From NCBI GenBank assembly GCA_903959355.1, contig CAJBWJ010000028.1, positions 1 through 16,693 of the forward strand: a stretch of DNA of 16,693 nucleotides, read 5' to 3'. Source of the stretch: an uncultured bacterium. Lineage in GTDB: Bacteria; Patescibacteriota; Microgenomatia; UBA1400; PJMF01. Both the position numbers and the translations under genes were made by a program. This document shows positions 1 through 6,552 of the stretch, piece after piece (within the stretch, counting starts at the first letter, position 1; every line of letters starts with the position of its first letter). The notes below the pieces were generated by a model that was not told the origin of the DNA, did not search any database, and was given only the letters and a program-made list of their open reading frames with translations.

Positions 1-195
1 CGCCAGTTGAGGGTACAAATAGCTATTTTTGAAAAGAAAATTTTGAATTTGGCTTGGATAAACTTTGCTTAGTAATAAATAGAGTAAAAAATAAGCGAAT
101 AAGGCAATTAAAAGACAAAAAATATAATGAAGATATTTCTTGAGAAGAGATTCTTTTTTTGGTTTAAGTCTTGATCGCGCTTGGTTCTTCTCCAT
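1..195 (-). CDS. Partial membrane-anchored protein, N-terminal 65 residues
   Basis: This is an open minus-strand frame of 65 codons starting with ATG at 195 and running off the left edge with no stop. The start reads MEKNQARSRLKPKKESLLKK: about 20 strongly basic residues, then a hydrophobic stretch at residues 22-43 (YLHYIFCLLIALFAYFLLYL). That is one membrane helix with a positive cytoplasmic end, so the missing remainder is probably outside the cell. The start is supported by a TATACT box on the minus strand (207-202) six bases upstream, matching the leaderless layout of other genes here. It is divergent from rmuC and shares its -10 element. No family can be named from this fragment; it could be a type II anchored envelope protein or the first helix of a polytopic protein. 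Confidence 0.6.
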   Translation of the reverse strand, partial: MEKNQARSRLKPKKESLLKKYLHYIFCLLIALFAYFLLYLLLSKVYPSQIQNFLFKNSYLYPQLA

Positions 196-201
196 GTTTT
201 C

Positions 202-209
202 AGTATACT
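202..209. promoter_or_regulatory. Palindromic -10 box shared by two divergent genes
   Basis: AGTATACT is its own reverse complement. Read on the plus strand it gives TATACT (204-209), 10 nt before the rmuC ATG. Read on the minus strand it gives TATACT (207-202), 6 nt before the ATG at 195. One element can therefore serve as -10 for both genes. No convincing -35 is visible on either side. Confidence 0.55.
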
Positions 210-219
210 AGAACGACAT

Positions 220-1359
220 ATGACTAGCACTACTGTTTTATTATTATCTTTATTTTTTATTTTAGGTTTGACTGTTTTTTATTTTTTAATTAAAAAACTT
301 CTGTCAGAAAAAAATTCAGATCAATCTAGTCAACAGTTGGAAGACATGGTTCATAAAGTTTTTGGTATGGCTTCTAATGAAATTGCCATTCAAAGTAAAG
401 GCATTCTGCAAGGCGAAAAAGACTTAATTAGAAATGATCTTTCCAATAAACAAGTCATGATTGAAAAAATGATTAAGGATCTTCGCCAAGAAATGGGTGA
501 ACAGCAAAAAGAAATTCGTTCAATTGAAAAAGATCAAATCGATAAAATTAGTAAAGTTGGGGCGGCAGTTGAAGAACATCGCCTGCTGACCAAAGAGCTT
601 AAAATTTCCACTGAAGCTTTGGCTAAAGTTTTATCCAATAATCAAACTCGTGGAGCCTGGGGCGAGCGCATTATTGAAGATTTGCTTCAAGCTAATGGTT
701 TGCAGGAAGGTATTCACTATTTACGTCAATCAAAACTTGGTGATTCTGCGATGAAACCAGATATTACTTTGCTACTTCCAGATCATCGTAATGTGCCTGT
801 TGATGTTAAATTTCCTTATCAAGAGATCCAAAAAATGTCGATGACTGAGAATCAAGCTGAAAAGCAAACTCATGTTCAACAATTTAAGAGAGATCTAAAG
901 ATTAAGGTTGATAAAGTGGCAGCCTACATTTCTCCAGAAAATGACACGCTTGATTATGCAATTATGTTTGTGCCAAACGAGGCTTTGTTTTCTTTCATAA
1001 ATCAAAAATTTCCAGATATTATTGATGAGGCTTTGGCCAAGAAAGTTATTATTTGTTCGCCTTTTAGTTTCCTAATTGTGGCTCGCACGGTGATGGAGAG
1101 CTATCGCAATTTTATGGTTGGCAAAAAAATCAAAGAAGTGATTAAACACATTGATGCTTTTGCTAGCGAATGGATTAAATTTGATGAGGAATTTTTAAAA
1201 TTTGGTCGCAGTATTGAAACTTTGCAAAAGAATTACGAAACACTAACTATTACCAGAAAACGCCAAATGGAAAAGAAAATTGCCAAAATTGAGCAATATC
1301 GTGGCAGTTCGGCTGAACTTTTGGAAGATGGCGAGCCACCTAAATTACTAAAGGCTTAA
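220..1359 (+). CDS. rmuC: RmuC family DNA recombination protein
   Basis: This 379-aa protein is of the RmuC family, which limits DNA rearrangement and is predicted to have a PD-(D/E)xK nuclease fold. An N-terminal membrane helix lies at residues 5-26. A charged, coiled-coil-prone region follows at about 30-135. The conserved core starts with RGAWGER (144-150), then has the PD pair (P180-D181) and VDVKFP (D195, K197), and continues with YAIMFVPNEALF (246-257). The ATG at 220 is preferred over the in-frame TTG at 181: the helix begins directly after it, the TATACT box is 10 nt upstream, and TTG would put that promoter inside the coding region and overlap the divergent gene. It ends 2 bp from the stop of the convergent hydrolase gene. 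Family assignment is firm. The exact role in a small genome is unknown. Confidence 0.92.
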   Translation: MTSTTVLLLSLFFILGLTVFYFLIKKLLSEKNSDQSSQQLEDMVHKVFGMASNEIAIQSKGILQGEKDLIRNDLSNKQVMIEKMIKDLRQEMGEQQKEIRSIEKDQIDKISKVGAAVEEHRLLTKELKISTEALAKVLSNNQTRGAWGERIIEDLLQANGLQEGIHYLRQSKLGDSAMKPDITLLLPDHRNVPVDVKFPYQEIQKMSMTENQAEKQTHVQQFKRDLKIKVDKVAAYISPENDTLDYAIMFVPNEALFSFINQKFPDIIDEALAKKVIICSPFSFLIVARTVMESYRNFMVGKKIKEVIKHIDAFASEWIKFDEEFLKFGRSIETLQKNYETLTITRKRQMEKKIAKIEQYRGSSAELLEDGEPPKLLKA

Positions 1360-1361
1360 TT

Positions 1362-2501
1362 TTAAATTTTATTTAGAAGATTTTTCTTGAAAAAAAGCAG
1401 ATCTTTCTCTACGGCTTCATTCCAATTTGGCTGCAAATTATGATCTCCTCCAGGATATTTAAAAAAGTCGATTTTAATTTCTTCTTTTTTAGTCAAAGCG
1501 CTTTGGCTACTATCTGTGGCGGAATTATTAATTTCTCTAGTCTTATTTTCTAGGTCAATTTTAGTCAAGAATTCCTCTGTCCATGAAACTAGAGCTGAGT
1601 CATCATTGGTTCCATGTTGAATTTGAATTGGTCCATTTAAGCGATCGAGATGTTTGGTGAGTGAAAAATCAAAAACATCATAATCTTCTTCGAATTGCGA
1701 TAAATACTTGCGAGCTTCTTTGCCTTCGTCGGCATTTTCGTCAGTAAAATAAAGAATTGAATATGGGAAGGGCGCCAGGACTGGCGCCCATAATGTTGTC
1801 GGCAGATTGCTGCCTAAAACTTCTAGAGTAGAGACGGCAATCTGCCCACCATTACTATGTGCCCAGATGCCAATTTTATTAGCGTCCAGACTGATTTTTT
1901 TGATTGGCAAGCTTGGCAATGTGCTTAGATCAATTTCAGGAAAAGCTTGAATAGTTTTAATAAGGTCTATGACATTGACAACCTTGATAAATCTAGCTTC
2001 CCAAGTATTTACTGGTTCGCTATCGCTTGCTCCAAAACCTAAAAAATCTGGCGACAAGGTAACATAGCCATTGTCTGCAAGAACTGATGCTGCGCTTTGA
2101 GTGCCAGCTCCAAAAAAATATTCTTCCAGTGGAACGAAGCCTCTAATCATAACAACAACTGGCTCTTGAGTAGAATTTTTACTAATTTTTAGATTAAGTG
2201 CTCCAGAAATGTTTTTACCTTGACTTTCATAACTGAAAAGCAAAACATAAGTTTTTTGCTCTAAGTTTTTCGAAATAATTTCCTCAATTTTGATGGGTTT
2301 TTTTGCCACAAATTCTTTTTTGGCTAAATTTTCTATGGAATATTGCAAAAGAGGTAATTCTTTTATTTTGGTTTCTGTTGCTTTTCTAGGTCTTAAAAGG
2401 TTTGATGATGAGAAGTTTGTTTGTCTAAAATAAAAATAGCTTGCAATAGATGATGCTAAACAAATTAAAACAAAAAAACTGATAATTTTAAATTTTTTCA
2501 T
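1362..2501 (-). CDS. Membrane-anchored alpha/beta hydrolase (S9/dienelactone hydrolase-like)
   Basis: A 379-aa protein with an N-terminal hydrophobic helix (residues 4-24) that anchors or exports it. The catalytic domain has alpha/beta-hydrolase order: an oxyanion-region strand VVVMIRG (115-121), the DFLGFGASD segment (152-160), the nucleophile elbow WAHSNGG with Ser216, an acid in HGTNDD (Asp300 or 301), and the catalytic His354 in GGDHN. The elbow has Ala in place of the first Gly of GxSxG. The layout fits prolyl-oligopeptidase or acyl-peptidase-like esterases acting outside the membrane; the substrate cannot be read from the sequence. A TATAAT lies 9 nt before the ATG. The stretch at about 321-340, rich in Ser, Asn and Thr, is probably a surface insertion before the His strand. 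It is tail-to-tail with rmuC. Confidence 0.85.
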   Translation of the reverse strand: MKKFKIISFFVLICLASSIASYFYFRQTNFSSSNLLRPRKATETKIKELPLLQYSIENLAKKEFVAKKPIKIEEIISKNLEQKTYVLLFSYESQGKNISGALNLKISKNSTQEPVVVMIRGFVPLEEYFFGAGTQSAASVLADNGYVTLSPDFLGFGASDSEPVNTWEARFIKVVNVIDLIKTIQAFPEIDLSTLPSLPIKKISLDANKIGIWAHSNGGQIAVSTLEVLGSNLPTTLWAPVLAPFPYSILYFTDENADEGKEARKYLSQFEEDYDVFDFSLTKHLDRLNGPIQIQHGTNDDSALVSWTEEFLTKIDLENKTREINNSATDSSQSALTKKEEIKIDFFKYPGGDHNLQPNWNEAVEKDLLFFKKNLLNKI

Positions 2502-2510
2502 TAGATTTCC

Positions 2511-2516
2511 ATTATA
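2511..2516 (-). promoter_or_regulatory. -10 box of the hydrolase gene
   Basis: A perfect TATAAT on the minus strand (2516 to 2511) with 9 nt before the ATG at 2501, giving a leader of at most a few bases. There is no Shine-Dalgarno in the gap and no clear TTGACA. Confidence 0.6.
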
Positions 2517-2567
2517 TCAACTAAAGCTCTGCTTTTAATATCTTCAATGTGAATTAGAATACCCTGG

Positions 2568-2573
2568 TTAAGA
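2568..2573 (+). promoter_or_regulatory. Candidate extended -10 for the 69-aa ORF
   Basis: TGgTTAAGA (TG at 2565-2566, hexamer 2568-2573) ends 7 nt before the ATG at 2581. A TAGAAT at 2555-2560 is an alternative that would give a leader of about 14 nt. Neither arrangement provides a Shine-Dalgarno. Confidence 0.4.
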
Positions 2574-2580
2574 AAGTCAA

Positions 2581-2790
2581 ATGGCTGAAAAATTAGATAA
2601 ACCAACACCAACTAGAACAGCTGTAGAAAAATTTACTCCAGAAGATGGAATAAAAATATTTGGTCCACTTGGATGGCTACAGTGTTTATTAAAAGCTCAG
2701 CAACCTCACGACAGCAGTCGTCGTGAGAGAAGATTAAAGAAAACTGAAAAATCTAAAAAAAGAAAAAGATTCAAATATGAAGAAGATTGA
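2581..2790 (+). CDS. Small basic hypothetical protein, 69 aa
   Basis: I do not recognise this protein. The first half is mixed, with TPTRTA at 9-14 and a short hydrophobic patch IFGPLGWLQCLL at 26-37. The second half is dense in Lys and Arg (SSRRERRLKKTEKSKKRKRF, 45-64) and ends in acidic EED. The basic tail suggests contact with RNA, DNA or membrane phospholipid, but this is inference. It has a -10-like box at the spacing used by neighbouring genes, an ATG start and a TGA stop. An 8-bp inverted repeat lies inside the coding sequence. It is isolated between a divergent gene and the 28-codon ORF cassette. A chance ORF is possible, though the promoter position and lack of a competing frame favour a real gene. 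Confidence 0.55.
   Translation: MAEKLDKPTPTRTAVEKFTPEDGIKIFGPLGWLQCLLKAQQPHDSSRRERRLKKTEKSKKRKRFKYEED
2705..2727. repeat. 8-bp inverted repeat inside the 69-aa ORF
   Basis: CTCACGAC (2705-2712) and GTCGTGAG (2720-2727) are perfect reverse complements around a 7-nt loop. It is more GC-rich than its surroundings and would form a stable hairpin in the mRNA. No T-run follows, so it is not an intrinsic terminator. Confidence 0.6.
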
Positions 2791-2830
2791 GTCTTTGTAA
2801 TTGAATCATGAGTCTTTTTTTACATATTTG

Positions 2831-2839
2831 TGTTATAAT
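2831..2839 (+). promoter_or_regulatory. Extended -10 promoter of the 28-codon ORF cassette
   Basis: TGtTATAAT: a perfect TATAAT (2834-2839) with the extended TG at 2831-2832. The expected start of transcription is near 2846, which begins the foldable leader. Unlike most promoters here it lies about 85 nt before the start codon, so this transcript has a true 5' UTR. Confidence 0.65.
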
Positions 2840-2845
2840 AATTAA

Positions 2846-2924
2846 GGTTTTAACTGGAGTCTCCCACAAGCGGGGAATTTTTGGTTAAAACTAACAAATT
2901 CTTAAACCGGAGGAGGTGAGTTTC
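2846..2924 (+). promoter_or_regulatory. Structured leader with perfect Shine-Dalgarno
   Basis: The leader begins with GTTTTAAC (2847-2854), which pairs fully with GTTAAAAC (2884-2891). Inside that stem, TCCC (2862-2865) can pair with GGGA (2873-2876) around a 7-nt loop. TTAAACC (2902-2908), just before the ribosome site, could instead pair with the 5' GGTTTTAA through a one-base bulge, so two competing folds are possible. GGAGGTGA (2912-2919) is a full match to the usual 16S 3' end. It does not match any riboswitch class I know. Confidence 0.5.
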
Positions 2925-3011
2925 TTGGCTAGTAAAAAGAAAAAATCCCGCAATGAAAAAAACGGGAAGACCAAGGGCGGCAAGAATGCCCCCAACCAAA
3001 AGGGCAGATAG
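2925..3011 (+). CDS. 28-aa Lys/Gly/Asn-rich small protein (or GC-rich structured RNA)
   Basis: A 29-codon frame, TTG to TAG, preceded 5-12 nt upstream by a perfect Shine-Dalgarno within GGAGGAGGTGA. The predicted peptide starts MASKKKKSRNEK and ends NAPNQKGR; it is about one third Lys/Arg, rich in Gly and Asn, with no hydrophobic core, so probably disordered and nucleic-acid or ribosome binding. An in-frame GTG at 2916 overlaps the Shine-Dalgarno and is rejected as start. Codon use (CGC, AAG, GGC, CCC, ACC) is much more GC-rich than neighbours, which prefer AAA and GGT. The same bases could form short stems (TCCCG/CGGGA; GGGC/GCCC), so a structured non-coding RNA is a real alternative. It has its own promoter and terminator. 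I do not recognise a family. Confidence 0.55.
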   Translation: MASKKKKSRNEKNGKTKGGKNAPNQKGR

Positions 3012-3021
3012 TGCCTCCAAC

Positions 3022-3074
3022 GGTTGAAAAGAGGCCTGGGTTCGTCCCAGGCCTCCCAACCTTTCAATTTTTTC
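3022..3074 (+). terminator. Strong intrinsic terminator after the 28-codon ORF
   Basis: GAGGCCTGGG (3031-3040) pairs perfectly with CCCAGGCCTC (3046-3055) around TTCGT. An outer helix GGTTG (3022-3026) with CAACC (3057-3061) extends the stem across an internal loop. A T-rich tail follows, with six T at 3069-3074. GCCTC (3013-3017) could compete for GAGGC (3031-3035), giving an alternative fold. It separates the cassette from aspS. Confidence 0.75.
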
Positions 3075-3085
3075 CTTTTTCATAA

Positions 3086-3091
3086 TATAAT
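3086..3091 (+). promoter_or_regulatory. -10 box of aspS
   Basis: A perfect TATAAT ending 10 nt before the ATG at 3102. It overlaps an earlier in-frame ATG at 3090, which argues that 3102 is the true start. No Shine-Dalgarno is present. Confidence 0.6.
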
Positions 3092-3101
3092 GTCTTCACA
3101 T

Positions 3102-4499
3102 ATGCAAAGAACTCTTGTTATTGAAACGCTTCAAAAAATTGGTGAAAAAGTAACTCTCTGTGGTTGGGTAGATAGTAAACGTGATCATGGCAAAGTTACT
3201 TTTGTTGATTTACGCGATAGAACTGGCAAGATTCAAGCAGTCGGAATTGGTGGCAAATTGAGTGAATTAACTACTGAGTCAGTTATTGAAATTACTGGTC
3301 CAATTAATGCACGCGGAGAAAAATCAATTAATCCAAACTTGCCAACCGGTACCGTAGAAATTTTTGTTGAAGATTATAAAATTCTAAATAAAGCCGTTGA
3401 ACTCCCAATTTTAGTCGAAGGTGATGGTCATGATGTGAATGAAGAGATGCGTCTTAAATATCGTTATCTGGATTTGCGCCGTGAGCGCATGCAGAAAATC
3501 GTTAGACTTCGTTCTAAGTTTTATCAGGCTCTCCGTGAACAATTAGAAAAAAAGGATTTTGTAGAAGTAGAAACTCCAATGTTGACCAAATCAACTAAAG
3601 AAGGTGCTCGTGATTTCATCGTCCCTTCTCGCTTTAATCCTGGCAAGTTTTATGCTTTGCCACAAAGTCCTCAACAATATAAACAATTGTTGATGACGGC
3701 TGGTGTGGAGAATTATTATCAGTTTGCTCGTTGCATTCGCGATGAGGATTTACGTGCCGATCGTGGTTTTGAATTTACTCAGCTTGATTTGGAAATGAGC
3801 TTCGTCACTCAAGAAGAATTAATGGCTCATGTCGAAGAAATTGTCAAAAATGCAATCAAAAAAGTTGGTGGTAAATTGCAAAATGAAACTTTCCCAGTTA
3901 TTCCCTACACCGAAGCAATTGCTAAGTATGGTGCTGATAAATTTGACATGCGCTCTGAAGAAGAGAAAAAAGACGGTACTTTGGCTTTTGCTTGGGTAGT
4001 GAGTTTTCCATTTTTCAAAAAAGTAGATAAAAAAGATATTGCTGAAGTGCGTGATGGTAAGAGTGGTTGGACTTTCACCCACAATCCATTTTCAAGACCA
4101 GTCCCAGAATCCGCTGAGGATCATAAGAATGGTCAGAATATTGAAAACATTGTCACCGCTCAATACGATTTGGTTTGCAATGGTTTTGAAGCTGGAGGTG
4201 GCAGCATTCGCGCTCACGATCCAGAAGTATTAAAGCAAACCTTCAAAATTATGGGCTATTCTGATGAAGAAATTCAATCTAGTGTTGGACATATGCTAGA
4301 AGCTTTTAAGCTGGGTACTCCTCCACATGGCGGCATTGCTCTTGGTCTTGATCGTCTCGTCATGCTTTTGGCCGGTGAAACTTCTATCAAAGAAACCATC
4401 GCTTTCCCAATGAGCTCGAGTGGCAAAACTGCCATCATGGATGCCCCAAGTGAAGTTTCGGCTGAGCAACTCAAAGAGCTGGGCATTAAAATCGCGTAG
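3102..4499 (+). CDS. aspS: Aspartyl-tRNA synthetase, GAD-less bacterial type
   Basis: This class II synthetase charges tRNA with aspartate. It is 465 aa against the usual bacterial length near 590. The anticodon-binding OB domain covers about 1-105 (VTLCGWV 17-23). Catalytic landmarks are RYLDLRR (121-127), the QSPQQYKQ segment (188-195), motif 2 around RDEDLRADR (213-221) and motif 3 GIALGLDRLVMLL (411-423). The GAD insertion, normally over 100 residues between YGxDKxDxR and the WVVxFPxF strand, is absent: YGADKFDMR (276-284) is followed within about ten residues by LAFAWVVSFPFF. The OB loop reads KRDHG with His29, the state seen in non-discriminating enzymes such as Pseudomonas aeruginosa AspRS, so it may also form Asp-tRNA(Asn). 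Start choice rests on the -10 spacing and on homology beginning at MQRT. Confidence 0.95.
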   Translation: MQRTLVIETLQKIGEKVTLCGWVDSKRDHGKVTFVDLRDRTGKIQAVGIGGKLSELTTESVIEITGPINARGEKSINPNLPTGTVEIFVEDYKILNKAVELPILVEGDGHDVNEEMRLKYRYLDLRRERMQKIVRLRSKFYQALREQLEKKDFVEVETPMLTKSTKEGARDFIVPSRFNPGKFYALPQSPQQYKQLLMTAGVENYYQFARCIRDEDLRADRGFEFTQLDLEMSFVTQEELMAHVEEIVKNAIKKVGGKLQNETFPVIPYTEAIAKYGADKFDMRSEEEKKDGTLAFAWVVSFPFFKKVDKKDIAEVRDGKSGWTFTHNPFSRPVPESAEDHKNGQNIENIVTAQYDLVCNGFEAGGGSIRAHDPEVLKQTFKIMGYSDEEIQSSVGHMLEAFKLGTPPHGGIALGLDRLVMLLAGETSIKETIAFPMSSSGKTAIMDAPSEVSAEQLKELGIKIA

Positions 4500-4503
4500 C
4501 TTT

Positions 4504-4512
4504 TGCTACAAT
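4504..4512 (+). promoter_or_regulatory. Extended -10 of the D,D-carboxypeptidase gene
   Basis: TGcTACAAT (hexamer 4507-4512) lies just after the aspS stop and ends 6 nt before the GTG at 4519. That spacing places transcription initiation on the G of the start codon. Confidence 0.6.
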
Positions 4513-4518
4513 GGATTA

Positions 4519-5418
4519 GTGAGAAAAACTTCTCTTTTTTTATTGCTATTTTTATTGGTTTCTTTATCAGCCTCAGTTTTTTTGTGGTTTTTTTATCCAC
4601 AAAAAACAGAAAATGAGTTTGAGGTAAACCTTTTTTCTCTAGAAAATATTCCAGTATTTAAAAATAGTGCATTAGCTTACGAAGATTTGAACTTAAGTGC
4701 GACGGCAGTTTATGCCATCGATCTTTCTTCAATGACTGTTCTTTATGAAAAAAATAGCCAAGTTTCTCTCTATCCTGCCTCAACTAGTAAAATGATGACA
4801 GCTTTAGTGGCTCTAGATACTTTTAATTTAGATCAAGAACTTCGTGTTAATAAAGAAGCTACTGTTTCTGGAAACAAATTGAATCTCAAAGAAGGGCAGT
4901 TAATTAAGGTTAAAGATCTTCTAGCTGCTATGTTGATTTTTTCTGCCAATGACAGCGCTTATGTTTTGGCTAATGGGAATCAACTAGGTTTTGCCAATTT
5001 TATGCAAAAAATGAATGATAAGGCTTCATCTTTTGGTCTTTCACAAACTCATTTTAATAATCCAGCAGGTCTAGATGAAGACGGACAGCAAGCTACTGCC
5101 AGAGATCTAACGGTTATAGCAAAGGAATTGCTTAAAAATAATCAACTCAAGCAGTTGGTCTCAACTCCCTATAAAAAAATTGAAGGTCAGGATTGGGTTT
5201 ATGATCTTTATAACAGTAATCAGTTGCTTGGTAAAATCCAAGGAGTAGCTGGTGTAAAAACTGGTACAACTGAGTTGGCAGGAGAAGTTTTGGTGACTTT
5301 GGTAGAAAGAGATGGCCATCAAATTTTATTGACTCTAATGAATAGCAAAGATCGCTATCTTGATACCAGTCGACTGATTGCTTGGATATTAAATAATTAC
5401 GAGTGGAAAAACCTCTAG
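4519..5418 (+). CDS. D-alanyl-D-alanine carboxypeptidase (S11 family)
   Basis: This penicillin-binding-protein-type peptidase trims the terminal D-Ala from peptidoglycan stem peptides outside the membrane. It has 299 residues from a GTG start. A hydrophobic signal or anchor spans 4-25. The three S11 motifs are intact: SxxK as STSK (Ser88 nucleophile, Lys91), SxN as SAN (142-144) and KTG (247-249). HFNNPAGLDEDGQ (178-190) is the typical segment before KTG. The C-terminal PBP5-type beta domain is missing: the chain stops about 50 residues after KTG, so this is a catalytic domain only. GTG is chosen because MRKTSLFLLL is a normal signal start and the extended -10 sits six bases upstream; longer in-frame starts lie inside aspS. 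Confidence 0.9.
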   Translation: MRKTSLFLLLFLLVSLSASVFLWFFYPQKTENEFEVNLFSLENIPVFKNSALAYEDLNLSATAVYAIDLSSMTVLYEKNSQVSLYPASTSKMMTALVALDTFNLDQELRVNKEATVSGNKLNLKEGQLIKVKDLLAAMLIFSANDSAYVLANGNQLGFANFMQKMNDKASSFGLSQTHFNNPAGLDEDGQQATARDLTVIAKELLKNNQLKQLVSTPYKKIEGQDWVYDLYNSNQLLGKIQGVAGVKTGTTELAGEVLVTLVERDGHQILLTLMNSKDRYLDTSRLIAWILNNYEWKNL

Positions 5419-5427
5419 CTAAACAGT

Positions 5428-5445
5428 TAGAATAAAATATAGAAT
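5428..5445 (+). promoter_or_regulatory. Tandem -10 boxes before the 363-aa gene
   Basis: TAGAATAAA occurs twice (5428-5436 and 5440-5448), a 12-bp-period direct repeat. The second TAGAAT ends 6 nt before the ATG at 5452 (leaderless). The first would give a leader of about 12 nt. Confidence 0.5.
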
Positions 5446-5451
5446 AAATTT

Positions 5452-6543
5452 ATGCCTACAACTTCAAATAGCTCTGGTCCAAATCTTAGCGGAGCTAATT
5501 ATGCTGGTCGTTTGTTTGTTAAATATGGTTTAGCTGTTTTAGTTTTTTTAATGGTGGGAAGAGTTTTGCTTAATGCTTTTGTAACTTATTGGAAAGCCAC
5601 TCATCCAGCACCTCCACCTCCACCAACTGTTGGTTTTGGAATTTTGCCTAATTTAAATTTTCCTCCTCAAAATGAAACCGAAAAACCTCAGTCTTATAGT
5701 TTGGAAATGGCTTACGGTATAAAAGAGGTTGATGACAGAGCAAAGGTTTTTTTGGTCACCAAGTCAGCTGCTAATTTATTGGCTGATGAAAGAGTTAAGG
5801 AAGTTGCTTCTATTTATGGTTTTATTTTTACTCCAGAAACGATTGCTGATAAAACCTATCGCTTTACCAAAAACACTCCTTTGGATGAAAGTTTAGAAAT
5901 TAGTTCAGTTGATTTCACTTTTTCTTTGCAAAGTAATTTTTTATCAAGACCAGATTTGTTAACAAGCGGAGGATTATTGCCAGAAGAATTTGAGGCAGTA
6001 GAAAGAGTTAAAGAATTTGTTGAATCAGCTGATTTTTTAGGTGCTGATATGGCTTCTGCATCTGGAAAAATAACATTTCTCAAATCAATTGGCGGTGAAT
6101 TAAAAACAGCTTTTTCACTTTCTGAAGCAGACTTCTTGCAAGTTGACATCAATCGCAATCCAATTGACCAAATTTATAAGGTTTACACTAACGAAGGAGA
6201 AAAGGGTATTATTTCAGCCAAATTAACAGCGGCTTTTTCTTCAAATAATTCAATAGTAGAAATGGGTTATTTTTATAGGCAAGTTGATTATCTAAATTTT
6301 GAAACTTATCCACTGCGTACTGCTAAATCTGCTTGGAATCTAGTTCAGTCAGGAGATGCCTACATAATCAATGGTAAAAATATCAAAGAAGCAGTGGTTA
6401 GAGAAGTTGAATTGGCTTACTACGATAGTTTTGAAGAACAGAAATATTTACAACCGATTTATGTATTTAGAGGTGATAATAATTTTATGGCTTTTGTTCC
6501 AGCTATAAGTGCTAATTATTTAACTAGATCTGGAACTAAATAA
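5452..6543 (+). CDS. Membrane-anchored hypothetical protein with proline linker
   Basis: I do not recognise this 363-aa protein. A Ser/Asn/Gly-rich cytoplasmic start (1-20) leads into one membrane helix (about 23-45, KYGLAVLVFLMVGRVLLNAF). A proline-rich spacer follows (PAPPPPPT, 52-59, then NFPPQNE). The remaining 280 or so residues are mixed, probably alternating strands and helices, and lie outside the cell if the helix is oriented by K24. There are no cysteines, no catalytic triad and no repeats. One-helix-plus-linker proteins of unknown function are common in CPR envelopes (general knowledge). Position after a peptidoglycan carboxypeptidase fits an envelope role, but this is context only. 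It has its own tandem -10 boxes and no Shine-Dalgarno. Confidence 0.8.
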   Translation: MPTTSNSSGPNLSGANYAGRLFVKYGLAVLVFLMVGRVLLNAFVTYWKATHPAPPPPPTVGFGILPNLNFPPQNETEKPQSYSLEMAYGIKEVDDRAKVFLVTKSAANLLADERVKEVASIYGFIFTPETIADKTYRFTKNTPLDESLEISSVDFTFSLQSNFLSRPDLLTSGGLLPEEFEAVERVKEFVESADFLGADMASASGKITFLKSIGGELKTAFSLSEADFLQVDINRNPIDQIYKVYTNEGEKGIISAKLTAAFSSNNSIVEMGYFYRQVDYLNFETYPLRTAKSAWNLVQSGDAYIINGKNIKEAVVREVELAYYDSFEEQKYLQPIYVFRGDNNFMAFVPAISANYLTRSGTK

Positions 6544-6552
6544 GAGGTTAAG

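Noticed and set aside
181..219. TTG start for rmuC
   Set aside because: It would place the shared -10 box inside the coding region and precede the membrane helix with unrelated residues.
3012..3075. T-box or attenuator controlling aspS
   Set aside because: There is no T-box core sequence or specifier loop, and aspS has its own -10 after the hairpin. The hairpin is better read as a terminator of the upstream unit.
2850..3083. Minus-strand 77-codon ORF encoding a hydrophobic peptide
   Set aside because: It is the complement of the Lys-rich plus-strand ORF (Lys codons read as Phe/Leu backward) and runs through the plus-strand terminator, Shine-Dalgarno and leader. It has no ribosome site of its own.
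3024..3101. Upstream in-frame starts for aspS (3024, 3090)
   Set aside because: 3024 lies in the terminator hairpin of the preceding unit, and 3090 overlaps the TATAAT box. AspRS homology begins at 3102.
4420..4518. Upstream ATG for the D,D-carboxypeptidase
   Set aside because: It would sit inside the aspS coding region and put about 33 charged residues before the signal sequence. The GTG at 4519 follows an extended -10 and opens with a normal signal.
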